A stretch of DNA of 42,236 nucleotides from Flammeovirgaceae bacterium UBA2338 (GTDB lineage Bacteria; Bacteroidota; Bacteroidia; Cytophagales; Cyclobacteriaceae): assembly GCA_002344795.1 (NCBI GenBank), contig DDUM01000080.1, forward strand, positions 1 through 42,236, read 5' to 3'. Below the pieces are notes generated by a model. It was given only the letters and a program-made list of their open reading frames with translations, searched no databases and was not told the DNA's origin. The translations under genes were made by a program, and so were the position numbers. Shown here piece after piece: positions 34,704 to 42,236 of the stretch; position 1 is the stretch's first letter, and every line of letters begins with the position of its first letter.

Positions 34704-36080
34704 ATGGCAAAGCAAAAGCGAAAATCAAATAAGCTTATTTACATCCTTATTGGGGCTGTATTAGTAATAATTGTTTTCATCGCTGTGGGAAAATCACAGG
34801 GGTGGATTGGAAAGGGAAAGGAGATTGAAGTAGAATTAGCCAAGACAACCAAAACTACTATTACTGAGAAAGTAAGTGCTTCCGGAACGGTGCAACCAGT
34901 CACAGAAGTGAAGCTTGCACCAGAGGTGTCTGGTGAAATTATTGAACTCAATGTGGAAGATGGTGATTCAGTGCAGTTGGGGAAGGTATTGGTGAAAATA
35001 AGACCAGACGTATGGTTGAGTCAGTTAGAGCGATCAGAAGCTACTTTGAACCAACAAAAGGCAAATGTTGAGTCTTCAAAAGCCTCATTGTCAAGAGCGG
35101 AAGCTACCTACATGCGTTCAGAGCAGGAGTATAATAGACAGAAAAAACTTTGGGATGAAAAAGTGATTTCTGAGGCGGAATGGCAATTGGCACAACAGAA
35201 TTTTAAGATTGCGAAAAATGACCTGGAGTCGGCAAAACAATCTCTTGAAGCCGCAAGATACATTGTGAAAAGTACCGAGGCCAGTGTGCAGGAATCGCGC
35301 GAGAATGTAAGGAGAACAACAGTTGTTTCTCCTATGAAGGGGGTGATTTCAAAATTGAATGTAAAGCAGGGAGAGCGGGTAGTGGGTACAGCACAGATGG
35401 CGGGTACCGAGATGTTGAGGATTGCGGACTTAAACTTGATGGAGGTGAGGGTGAATGTGAATGAAAACGATATTGTCCGTGTGCATTTGAAAGATACGGT
35501 GCAGATCGAGGTGGATGCCTACAGCAATACCGATAAGGAGTTTAAGGGGATCGTCACCAATATTGCGAATACAGCCAAGGACAAGCAATCTGCAGATGCG
35601 ATTACTGAATTTGAGGTGAGGATACTGATCCTTCAGTCTTCTTATGCAGATCTTGTTAAAGAGGGCAACAGGTATCCTTTTCGTCCAGGGATGACGGCCA
35701 ATGTTGAAATCCTTACTCAGACTAAATATGATGTATTGTCGGTGCCTCTTGCTGCTGTAACAACAAGAAGCCCTGATGATAAAAAGGAAGATGAGAAAGC
35801 CAGCGAAGGCAGCAACGAGCGCCAGGTTGTGGATGAAAGCAAAAAGCAACAGAAGCGGGAAGATAAAATTGTTGTTTTTGTTAACGAAAACGGTAAAGCA
35901 AAAATGGTTGAAGTAAAAACCGGCATCAGTGATTACGATAACATTGAGATTATTTCAGGCGTAACCACTTCTTCAGAAGTAGTAACAGGTCCATTTCTTG
36001 TTGTTTCAAAACGTTTGAAGGACGGAGATGAAATTGTGCAAATGAAAAAGAAGGAGGATGAAAAAGACAAAGAGGACTAA
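34704..36080 (+). CDS. HlyD/MacA-type efflux periplasmic adaptor
   Basis: The 458-residue membrane-fusion protein has a basic N-terminus and one membrane segment (about 11-28). Lipoyl half-domains lie at about 60-103 and 207-240 (KLAPEVSGEIIELNVEDGD, VVSPMKGVISKLNVKQGE). Between them is a long coiled-coil hairpin (about 105-205). A beta-barrel/membrane-proximal region follows (RPGMTANVEILTQ). Residues about 352-388 form an unusually charged Lys/Glu/Asp insertion within the C-terminal domain, and the chain ends KKKEDEKDKED. It links an inner-membrane transporter to the TolC-type channel encoded upstream. The transporter, usually a MacB-like ABC protein, is not adjacent. Confidence 0.92.
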   Translation: MAKQKRKSNKLIYILIGAVLVIIVFIAVGKSQGWIGKGKEIEVELAKTTKTTITEKVSASGTVQPVTEVKLAPEVSGEIIELNVEDGDSVQLGKVLVKIRPDVWLSQLERSEATLNQQKANVESSKASLSRAEATYMRSEQEYNRQKKLWDEKVISEAEWQLAQQNFKIAKNDLESAKQSLEAARYIVKSTEASVQESRENVRRTTVVSPMKGVISKLNVKQGERVVGTAQMAGTEMLRIADLNLMEVRVNVNENDIVRVHLKDTVQIEVDAYSNTDKEFKGIVTNIANTAKDKQSADAITEFEVRILILQSSYADLVKEGNRYPFRPGMTANVEILTQTKYDVLSVPLAAVTTRSPDDKKEDEKASEGSNERQVVDESKKQQKREDKIVVFVNENGKAKMVEVKTGISDYDNIEIISGVTTSSEVVTGPFLVVSKRLKDGDEIVQMKKKEDEKDKED

Positions 36081-36099
36081 CTAATCTTATCACACGCTT

Positions 36100-36157
36100 A
36101 AAGGCCTTCTCAAAATTTTAATATTCCATCTCTACGGATGTGGGAGATGCCTTTTTT
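36100..36157 (+). terminator. Possible terminator after the efflux operon
   Basis: An imperfect stem pairs AAAGGCCTTCTC (36100-36111) with GAGATGCCTTT (36144-36154) with one bulge, and T residues run to 36157. The loop is about 32 nt and contains an alternative inner hairpin (CATCTC at 36128-36133 with GAGATG at 36144-36149). Position between two units supports it, but structure is not ideal. Confidence 0.5.
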
Positions 36158-36258
36158 GGTTACTTCAAAACACCTTTTGCATAGGAGACCTATTTAAGCC
36201 TCTGGTGCTTCACAAATCCCTTTTCTCACCCTATATTTATAATACCAAATTAGGACAG

Positions 36259-37389
36259 ATGAGGATTGGTTTTGACGCTAAACGCCTGTTTAACAACTTC
36301 ACAGGGCTGGGAAATTACAGCCGCTTTGTGATGAAAGCGTTGTTGGAGCATTATCCAGACCATTTCTATACCTTATACAGTCCCAAAGTAAAAGATCATC
36401 AGGAAACTCACGAGTTCCGCACGAACCCAAAACTATTGGTGAGAACGCCTCCAAAATGGGTAAAAGGTTCTGGCTTTGGTAGTTTCTGGCGTTCTGTCAA
36501 CCTGGGCAATATTGCATTTAGAGATGGGATGGATGTTTTTCATGGATTGAGTAACGAGTTGCCGGTTTCAAAACCAAACGGATTGAAAACAGTGGTTACA
36601 GTTCATGATTTGATTTTTATTCGATATCCTAAACTCTATAAGAAAATAGATGTAAATATCTATAAAAGAAAAATTACCAACGCTTGTAAAACCGCAGATA
36701 AGATCATAGCCATTAGTCATCAAACCTCACGTGACTTACAGCACTATCTAAAGGTTCCTAAAGAAAGAATAACGGTTATCTATCAAGGATGTAATTCTAT
36801 TTTTAAAATAAAAGCATCTGATGAGGAAATAGAAAAAGTGAAAACAAAGTACAACCTCCCTGATCAATTTGTGTTGACGGTAGGCACTTTGGAACCTCGT
36901 AAAAATGCGCTTCTTCTTCTTCGGGCTGCAGCCCAAACAAAGGAGAAAATTCCTGTGGTTCTTATAGGTAAATCTACTTCTTACCAGAAGCAGTTAGATA
37001 AGTTAATAGAAGAGGAGAGTTTGAAAGACAGAGTTCATTTCATTCATCATGTCGATTTAAATGACTTGCCAAAAATTTACCAATCCGCGAAAATTTTTGT
37101 TTATCCCTCCCGGTTTGAGGGTTTTGGAATTCCTATCGTTGAAGCCATTGCTTCAGGGGTTCCGGTAATTGCCGCCCGCGGCTCCTGTCTGGAAGAGGCG
37201 GGAGGGCCTTCTTCAATATATGTTGATCCGGACGAGGACAAGGAGTTGGCCTCTGCTATGGATCGATTATTAAATGATGCTGCCGAATGCAGGAAAATGG
37301 TCGAAGCCTCCAAAGAATATATCAGGCAATTTGAACCTAAGCCTATTGCTGATAAGTTGATGGAGGTGTATAAAGAAGTAATGACTTAG
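36259..37389 (+). CDS. GT4-family glycosyltransferase
   Basis: The 376-residue GT-B protein begins MRIGFDAKRLFNNFTGLGNY, as many Bacteroidota GT1/GT4 members do. VVTVHDLIFIRYP and KIIAISHQTSRDL follow in the acceptor half. FVLTVGTLEPRKNALLLLRA and the EX7E motif (Glu287 to Glu295 in FEGFGIPIVEAIASG) lie in the nucleotide-sugar half. It probably transfers a hexose from NDP-sugar to an envelope glycan; the donor is unknown. The ATG at 36259 is preferred over GTG at 36205, which would add a poorly conserved leader and would lie upstream of a TATATTTA-like element (36232-36239). No other glycan genes surround it. Its end overlaps maf by 4 bp on the opposite strand. Confidence 0.9.
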   Translation: MRIGFDAKRLFNNFTGLGNYSRFVMKALLEHYPDHFYTLYSPKVKDHQETHEFRTNPKLLVRTPPKWVKGSGFGSFWRSVNLGNIAFRDGMDVFHGLSNELPVSKPNGLKTVVTVHDLIFIRYPKLYKKIDVNIYKRKITNACKTADKIIAISHQTSRDLQHYLKVPKERITVIYQGCNSIFKIKASDEEIEKVKTKYNLPDQFVLTVGTLEPRKNALLLLRAAAQTKEKIPVVLIGKSTSYQKQLDKLIEEESLKDRVHFIHHVDLNDLPKIYQSAKIFVYPSRFEGFGIPIVEAIASGVPVIAARGSCLEEAGGPSSIYVDPDEDKELASAMDRLLNDAAECRKMVEASKEYIRQFEPKPIADKLMEVYKEVMT

Positions 37390-38060
37390 AATTGTTGCAG
37401 GTGGGAGTATACCCTATGCACAGGCAAGCCCATTACTGTAAAATAGGATCCCTCTATTTTGTCAATGGCCACCATACCAATCCCTGACTGCGATTTTGTT
37501 AGCGTTTTATTCACAAGGTCTGATCTTTTGATGCTTTTTAAAAAATCCAATTCTTCCTGGGAACAGGGATTCATTCCGGCAGGCAGACAGTCTTGTGCAC
37601 CATAGGCACCTGCCTTGTCGAAAGGTTGAAAGTGATCTACGTAATGGACTATTTCTTCTTCACGTAATTTTTTAAAAGTGACTTTAGTACTGTCGTCAAA
37701 ACAATCCTTTTTTGTCTTGCTTAGCAAACACACAGCCGTGATTACTGTATGCGTTTTTCCTGATAACTGAGTGAGCATGGCGATTGCATCCACTCTGTCT
37801 TTTGGTTTGTTTAGGATTTGACCATCGAGAATGACTACGGTATCCGAGGCGAGAATCACCTCATCCTCCCTGAGTTTGTGTGCAATTGATTGGGCCTTCT
37901 TTTCGGCAAGAAATCCGGGTACTTCATTTACCGGCATTGAAGGTGAGAACGATTCATCTCCTTCAGGCTTATCAAGTGTAAAATCAAATCCCGCCTCTTT
38001 CATGAGGAATTGTCTGCGTGGACTGTTAGAAGCCAGTATAAGCCGGTGTTTGAAATTCAT
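37386..38060 (-). CDS. maf: Maf-family nucleotide pyrophosphatase
   Basis: Maf proteins hydrolyse non-canonical or modified nucleoside triphosphates such as dTTP/UTP analogues. The 224-residue protein has LILASNSPRRQFLM at the N-terminus, ASDTVVILDGQILNKPKD in the middle and FDKAGAYGAQ. After this comes an extra segment of about 30 residues (DCLPAGMNPCSQEELDF onward) before IDKIEGSYFTVMGLP, making it longer than common 190-200-residue Maf proteins. Its first 35 bp overlap the end of the DUF1015 gene. The overlap is probably real because MNFKHRLILASNSPRR needs this start. It is the last gene of the accC unit. Confidence 0.94.
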   Translation of the reverse strand: MNFKHRLILASNSPRRQFLMKEAGFDFTLDKPEGDESFSPSMPVNEVPGFLAEKKAQSIAHKLREDEVILASDTVVILDGQILNKPKDRVDAIAMLTQLSGKTHTVITAVCLLSKTKKDCFDDSTKVTFKKLREEEIVHYVDHFQPFDKAGAYGAQDCLPAGMNPCSQEELDFLKSIKRSDLVNKTLTKSQSGIGMVAIDKIEGSYFTVMGLPVHRVYSHLQQF

Positions 38061-39327
38061 CTTCTTTAATTGAACTGAAAAGAAACCCGCAAATTACTTT
38101 AGGATAAAAATAAGTTGATTTTTGCGGCATAGTAAACCCGCTGGAACAAACCGCTTTCACTTCTTCAATCGAAATCTCCTGAGTAATTATTGCCATTTGG
38201 GCTTCCGACTTAATCACCTTGGTAAGGCAGTCGGTAAAGCTTCTGTCAAAGACTACTTTATCCGATGTCGTTTGCTCTTTGCCGGGGATGCCAAAAATTT
38301 TTTCAATGATGAAATAATGAAGCACAGTAAGGTCAAGCTGCTTTACTACTTCAGGAAAAGCCCATTTCATTTTGGAAAACGATTCCGGCTTTAATCTGAC
38401 TTTCACTGCGTTATCTTTAAACAACAAACCAAAGGCCCACTTTTTACCCATTATGATTTCGTTGATCGTATCAGCGCTTTCAACAGGCTTTATGATAAAA
38501 TCCTCTGAAAATCTTTCTAAAACTTCCTCTTCATTGAACTCCGAAATCCCATTGATAAGGCGATGGGTAGGGAGTATGCGCAAATCGTCAGCCTCCGTAT
38601 TGGTAAAGTACATGAGATGAAAGTTGTATCCTTCATTGCCTGTATGATTCGGGTTGGCAGCTATTTGCTGCTTACGGTAAGACAGAGATCCTTCATAACG
38701 ATGGTGTCCATCTGCCAGAATTATTTTTTTACTGGCTATCAAACCTATGAATTGCCTGATGGCCTTCGCGTCATGAATTACCGCGAGCACATCTCGTACT
38801 CCCTGATAGTCTTCTGTTTCATAAATGGGATGGGTAATGGCCTCATCCATATACTTTTCCAGTGTGTATGTTTCGTCAGTGTACAAGCCATGTGTGGGGC
38901 TGGCATGCATTTGTAGCTTGTCCAATAACTCCACCCGGTCGTTGACGGCCTTTGGCATCGTATTCTCATGCCGCATGATTTCGTTTTCACTCCAGTCATA
39001 AGCCCGAACGTGCGCAATGAAACCCTTACGACAAAACTCCTTTGCAGATCCTGCCAGTTTAAAATATTGGTAGTAGACATAAATGCCCGGCAGCTTGTCC
39101 TGAACAATCACACCATCCTGTTTCCATATAGAAAGCTTTTTGGCAGCTTCTTCTGAGGGATGATCTCCCAGGGGCACGGAGATATGGATACTGTTATTGG
39201 GATTTTGATAAAGTACTTTCCTCTGTTTTTCAGAAACTACATCGAATAGAGGAGACGTGAGTTTATCAATGGATTTGGCCAGGGTAGGATTATAGCGCCA
39301 GGCACGAATAGGTTTAATTTCGGCCAT
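38026..39327 (-). CDS. DUF1015 family protein
   Basis: The 433-residue protein matches DUF1015. It starts KPIRAWRYNPTLAKSIDKLT and has GIYVYYQYFKLAGSAKEFCR, the central motif ILADGHHRYEGSLSYRKQQ with a conserved Asp-Gly-His-His, and VMPQKS-like STYFYPKV near the C-terminus. The reaction is not established for the family, although the DGHHR motif suggests a hydrolase- or kinase-like active site. It lies 3 bp after accC and overlaps maf by 35 bp, so all three genes are very likely translated from one transcript. The family call is firm. Confidence 0.93.
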   Translation of the reverse strand: MAEIKPIRAWRYNPTLAKSIDKLTSPLFDVVSEKQRKVLYQNPNNSIHISVPLGDHPSEEAAKKLSIWKQDGVIVQDKLPGIYVYYQYFKLAGSAKEFCRKGFIAHVRAYDWSENEIMRHENTMPKAVNDRVELLDKLQMHASPTHGLYTDETYTLEKYMDEAITHPIYETEDYQGVRDVLAVIHDAKAIRQFIGLIASKKIILADGHHRYEGSLSYRKQQIAANPNHTGNEGYNFHLMYFTNTEADDLRILPTHRLINGISEFNEEEVLERFSEDFIIKPVESADTINEIIMGKKWAFGLLFKDNAVKVRLKPESFSKMKWAFPEVVKQLDLTVLHYFIIEKIFGIPGKEQTTSDKVVFDRSFTDCLTKVIKSEAQMAIITQEISIEEVKAVCSSGFTMPQKSTYFYPKVICGFLFSSIKEDEFQTPAYTGF

Positions 39328-39330
39328 CCA

Positions 39331-40821
39331 CTAAAGTCTGTTTTTCTTCCATTTGTTTTGTCCTGTTGATTGGGCAGGAACGGCCACACTCTTTTTAGCT
39401 TGATCGAGTAACGTAGCTGCCAATACCCCCGCCAGTTGCCGTTCTTCTTCAATGCCTTCTGTTTGGAGTACCTCTGGTGTAAAATATTTTTCCACAAACT
39501 TGGTGTCGAAGTTACCAGAACGAAATGCTTCATGCTCCATAACAAACTTGCAAAAACCAAGCGTGGTCTCTATCCCCGTGATCTCGTACTCATTGATCGC
39601 ACGAATCATTTTGTCTATCGCATCTTCTCTTGATTCCGCATGACAAATCAATTTGGCAATCATAGGGTCGTAGTAGAAGGGAATGGTCATTCCTTGCTCA
39701 AAACCATCGTCTACGCGGATACCATGTCCCTGCGGGCGAATGTACGTTTGAAGTGTACCTATATCGGGTAAGAAGTTATTGGCAGGATCTTCCGCATATA
39801 CGCGTACTTCGATCGCATGCCCATTGATGTGTAAGTCTTCTTGTTTGAATGGAATGTCTTCTCCCTGTGCTACTTTGATTTGTAGTTTGACCAAATCAAG
39901 TCCGGTTATTTCTTCAGTAACAGGATGCTCTACCTGCAAGCGCGTATTCATTTCCAGGAAATAGAAATTCATTTTTTCGTCCATGATAAACTCTACCGTA
40001 CCCGCTCCATAATAGCCACACGATTTGGCTACGTTGATTGCGGCTTCCCCCATGGATGCCCTCAACTCAGGCGTAAGAATAGCAGAAGGTGCTTCTTCAA
40101 TTACTTTCTGGTGTCTTCTTTGTATGGAGCATTCCCTTTCGAAAAGATGTACGGTGTTTCCGGCATGGTCTCCAAAAATTTGAAACTCAATGTGGCGAGG
40201 AGAACTCACAAATTTCTCAATAAACACGGAGCCATCTCCAAAAGAGGATTTGGCTTCACTGATGGCGCGATCCATTTGTTCTTCAAAAGATGCTTCGTCT
40301 TCGACTACACGCATCCCTTTGCCACCACCTCCGGCACTGGCTTTTATGAGTATAGGGTATCCAATTTCTTTGGCTACTTTTTTTGCTTCCACAATATCAT
40401 CAATGGGCTCACTGGTGCCCGGAACCAACGGCACATTAAACTTTGCCACTGCTTCTTTGGCTGCCAACTTGCTGCCCATGATTTCGATTGCTTCGGGTGA
40501 TGGCCCAATGAAAATGAGACCAGCCTCTTTTATCTTTATGGCGAACTCTTTATTCTCAGAAAGAAATCCATATCCAGGGTGAATAGCATCTGCGTTGGTT
40601 TGTTTTGCGGCAGCTAATATTTTATCAATTCTAAGGTAAGATTCGGACGAAGCAGGTGGTCCAATACAGATGGCTTCATCTGCAAATCGCGTATGTAAGG
40701 CATTTCGGTCGGCTTCACTGTAAACGGCTACTGTAGCAATTCCCATCTCTTTTGCACTTCTCATTACCCGTAGGGCAATTTCTCCCCTGTTTGCTACTAA
40801 TAATTTCTGTATTTTATGCAT
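39331..40821 (-). CDS. accC: Biotin carboxylase subunit of an acyl-CoA carboxylase
   Basis: This ATP-grasp enzyme carboxylates biotin on a carrier protein. The 496-residue protein has IQKLLVANRGEIALRVMRSA, IHPGYGFLSEN, SAGGGGKGMRVVEDE (Gly-rich loop about 162-176), FERECSIQRRHQKVIEEAPS and EMNTRLQVEHPVTEEITG (290-307). It is about 47 residues longer than E. coli AccC and has no biotinyl domain, so it may serve acetyl-CoA or propionyl/methylcrotonyl-CoA carboxylase. Leucine breakdown is also represented by HMG-CoA lyase in this window, at some distance. The ATG at 40821 is chosen over TTG at 40845. It heads the operon accC, DUF1015, maf, with an operator-like cluster upstream. Confidence 0.93.
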   Translation of the reverse strand: MHKIQKLLVANRGEIALRVMRSAKEMGIATVAVYSEADRNALHTRFADEAICIGPPASSESYLRIDKILAAAKQTNADAIHPGYGFLSENKEFAIKIKEAGLIFIGPSPEAIEIMGSKLAAKEAVAKFNVPLVPGTSEPIDDIVEAKKVAKEIGYPILIKASAGGGGKGMRVVEDEASFEEQMDRAISEAKSSFGDGSVFIEKFVSSPRHIEFQIFGDHAGNTVHLFERECSIQRRHQKVIEEAPSAILTPELRASMGEAAINVAKSCGYYGAGTVEFIMDEKMNFYFLEMNTRLQVEHPVTEEITGLDLVKLQIKVAQGEDIPFKQEDLHINGHAIEVRVYAEDPANNFLPDIGTLQTYIRPQGHGIRVDDGFEQGMTIPFYYDPMIAKLICHAESREDAIDKMIRAINEYEITGIETTLGFCKFVMEHEAFRSGNFDTKFVEKYFTPEVLQTEGIEEERQLAGVLAATLLDQAKKSVAVPAQSTGQNKWKKNRL

Positions 40822-40850
40822 CGGTTTCACGGTCTCGAATTGCAATGCTA

Positions 40851-40923
40851 AGGATTAATCCTAAAATTGTCATCAAGGAATGACAATTTTGCCCTTTGGT
40901 GATGATTAATGACAAAATCGTCA
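40851..40923. promoter_or_regulatory. Cluster of three inverted repeats upstream of accC
   Basis: AGGATTAATCCT (40851-40862) is a perfect 12-bp palindrome. Next is AAAATTGTCAT (40863-40873) paired with ATGACAATTTT (40880-40890), an 11-bp perfect dyad with a 6-nt spacer. A third site is TGAC (40910-40913) with GTCA (40920-40923), which shares the ATGACAA half-site. A protein operator or attenuator-like element is possible. Confidence 0.5.
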
Positions 40924-41095
40924 ATACTTAATGTAAAAAGCCTTTTGATTGTTTTGAGTTGTTTGTAGAAAAATAAATTGCTTTTGACTTTCAATTAATA
41001 GTGGGAGGTTTTGATCCACGGAAGTCGTTATGAGATAGCGATATATCAAATTCCAAGAGAATGATTAGTCACTGTGAAGGATAGACTTTTTTTTA

Positions 41096-41103
41096 TATTT
41101 TTG
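41096..41103 (+). promoter_or_regulatory. Putative -7 promoter element of the aminotransferase-fold gene
   Basis: TATTTTTG followed by CGGC matches the Bacteroidota TAnnTTTG element. It lies 24 bp before the ATG at 41128. An AT-rich tract precedes it; no clear TTG -33 was found. Confidence 0.6.
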
Positions 41104-41127
41104 CGGCACTTTTTAACCCTATAATAC

Positions 41128-42236
41128 ATGGTTGATTTATTCGAAAAGCTTAAAATGGAGGCTGGAGCTCTGGCTAAATATTCTCACCTTCCAGATGATT
41201 ACTTCTTTTTTCCGAAGTTGGAGGGCGAAATAGCGCCACGAATGAAATTCAATGGTAAAACTGTGCTCAACTGGAGTTTGAACAACTACCTGGGGCTGGC
41301 CAATCATCCGGAAGTAAGAAGGGTAGATGGTGAGTCTGCTGTACAGTATGGAATGGGGTCGCCAATGGGAGCCAGAATGATGTCTGGTAACTCCTTGAAT
41401 CACATCGAATTTGAGCGCCAACTGGCTGAATTTGTGCAGAAAGAGGATGCCATGTTGCTTAATTATGGCTATCAGGGTGTGGTATCTATAATTGATGCTA
41501 TGGTGGACAGGAAGGACGTGATTGTATACGATGCAGAATCACACGCCTGTATTATAGATGGGGTGAGGTTGCATATGGGAAAACGATTTGTGTTTCCACA
41601 TAACAACATGGAGAACCTCGAAAAACAGCTTATAAGAGCTACTAAAATCGCCAATGAAACAGGTGGAGGGATTCTGGTAATAACTGAGGGTGTTTTTGGA
41701 ATGTCCGGTGATATGGGCAACCTGAAGGGTATTTGTGAGCTGAAGAAAAAATATAATTTCAGACTTTTTGTCGATGATGCCCACGGATTTGGAACCATGG
41801 GTAAAACAGGAGCTGGAGCGGGTGAGGAGCAGGGAGTTCAGGATCAAATTGATTTGTACTTCTCCACATTTGCTAAATCAATGGCCAGTATTGGAGCCTT
41901 TGTAGCAGGAGATAAAAGGATAATAAAGTATCTGCGCTATAGCGTAAGATCCCAAATTTTTGCAAAAAGCCTGCCCATGCCATTGGTGCTTGGGGGTATC
42001 AAAAGGCTTGAGTTATTGCGGACGCAACCAGAATTAAAGGCGAATTTGTGGAAAATTACCAATGCCATGCAGTCTGGATTGAAGGAACGTGGCTTTTATT
42101 TGGGGAGCACCCAATCGCCTGTTACCCCGGTACTCTTTAAGGGTGGTGTAGGTGAGGCCGCCAACATGGCCATGGACCTTCGGGAGAATTACAGTATTTT
42201 CTGCTCTGTAGTGATCTATCCCGTTGTGCCTAAGGA
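41128..42236 (+). CDS. Alpha-oxoamine-synthase-family PLP enzyme (partial, cut by window end)
   Basis: The first 369 codons of a PLP-dependent acyltransferase of the glycine C-acetyltransferase, 8-amino-7-oxononanoate synthase and serine palmitoyltransferase family are present, with no stop before the edge. Visible motifs are WSLNNYLGLANHPEVR, GSPMGARMMSGNS, DAESHACIIDGVRLHMG, ILVITEGVFGMSGD, LFVDDAHGFGTMGKTGAG and the PLP lysine (Lys250) in STFAKSMASIGAF. The GARMMSGN segment differs from the usual GSGGSR-type loop of well-studied members, so substrates cannot be assigned. Biotin or sphingolipid pathways are possible. The gene is divergent from accC. Confidence 0.9.
   Translation, partial: MVDLFEKLKMEAGALAKYSHLPDDYFFFPKLEGEIAPRMKFNGKTVLNWSLNNYLGLANHPEVRRVDGESAVQYGMGSPMGARMMSGNSLNHIEFERQLAEFVQKEDAMLLNYGYQGVVSIIDAMVDRKDVIVYDAESHACIIDGVRLHMGKRFVFPHNNMENLEKQLIRATKIANETGGGILVITEGVFGMSGDMGNLKGICELKKKYNFRLFVDDAHGFGTMGKTGAGAGEEQGVQDQIDLYFSTFAKSMASIGAFVAGDKRIIKYLRYSVRSQIFAKSLPMPLVLGGIKRLELLRTQPELKANLWKITNAMQSGLKERGFYLGSTQSPVTPVLFKGGVGEAANMAMDLRENYSIFCSVVIYPVVPK

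Larger units (their letters stand above)
40822..41127. other. 306-bp divergent intergenic region between accC and the aminotransferase-fold gene
   Basis: No protein gene is supported. The accC-proximal part contains three dyads (40851-40923). The far end carries the promoter-like element for the plus-strand gene (41096-41103). The middle is AT-rich and I see nothing further in it. Confidence 0.7.

Noticed and set aside
36205..36258. A GTG-initiated extension of the glycosyltransferase.
   Set aside because: Family members begin at the MRIGFDAKR-like sequence and the extension has no typical features.

Overview
The window looks like chromosome of a Bacteroidota bacterium, most likely of the Cytophagales type; that placement is inferred. 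The signs are two proteins with C-terminal type IX secretion (T9SS) sorting domains, promoter-like TAnnTTTG elements, the absence of clear Shine-Dalgarno sequences, DUF1501/DUF1800 and DUF4159 genes, and moderately AT-rich DNA. There are 32 protein genes, the last cut by the window end. I see no rRNA, tRNA, CRISPR array, insertion sequence, phage gene or plasmid gene. Most of the window is core or lineage-conserved sequence with very short intergenic gaps.

Layout. At 102-6712 a minus-strand block runs DUF1800, DUF1501 (T9SS substrate), an outer-membrane barrel protein, a lipoprotein and murB. At 6905-7756 there is a plus-strand HMG-CoA lyase gene. At 7753-12520 a minus-strand block encodes two paralogous membrane-anchored M23 peptidases, a CapA-like lipoprotein, a MerR regulator and DprA. 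At 12611-17806 a plus-strand block encodes alaS, gatB and a thioredoxin-fold lipoprotein, and ends at a perfect 14-bp hairpin. At 17844-19954 a BlaI-type repressor gene overlaps a BlaR1-like M56 sensor gene that has TonB and carboxypeptidase-regulatory-like C-terminal domains; a repeat array lies upstream. DUF4159 and a duplicated-domain lipoprotein follow, then thyA and a Cys/Met-type PLP enzyme. At 24178-28732 lie an isoaspartyl peptidase, a cyanophycinase and a full-length cyanophycin synthetase. At 28923-32450 there is a 1175-residue T9SS-exported surface protein. At 32557-36080 come sdaAB, a TolC-type channel and an HlyD-type adaptor. At 36259-40821 there is a GT4 glycosyltransferase gene convergent with the accC/DUF1015/maf operon. 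At 41128 an alpha-oxoamine-synthase-family gene begins and runs off the end.

The most distinctive functional unit is the cyanophycin locus. It holds enzymes to make multi-L-arginyl-poly-L-aspartate, cut it to beta-Asp-Arg dipeptides and split the dipeptides to Asp and Arg, so it could form a complete nitrogen-storage cycle in a non-photosynthetic lineage. Other items worth attention are the BlaR1-like sensor with its operator-like repeats, the DUF1800 protein that cannot have a signal peptide beside an RR-motif plus T9SS-tail DUF1501 partner, and a cluster of three dyads upstream of accC. I found no clearly unprecedented gene system; these findings are hypotheses with stated tests.
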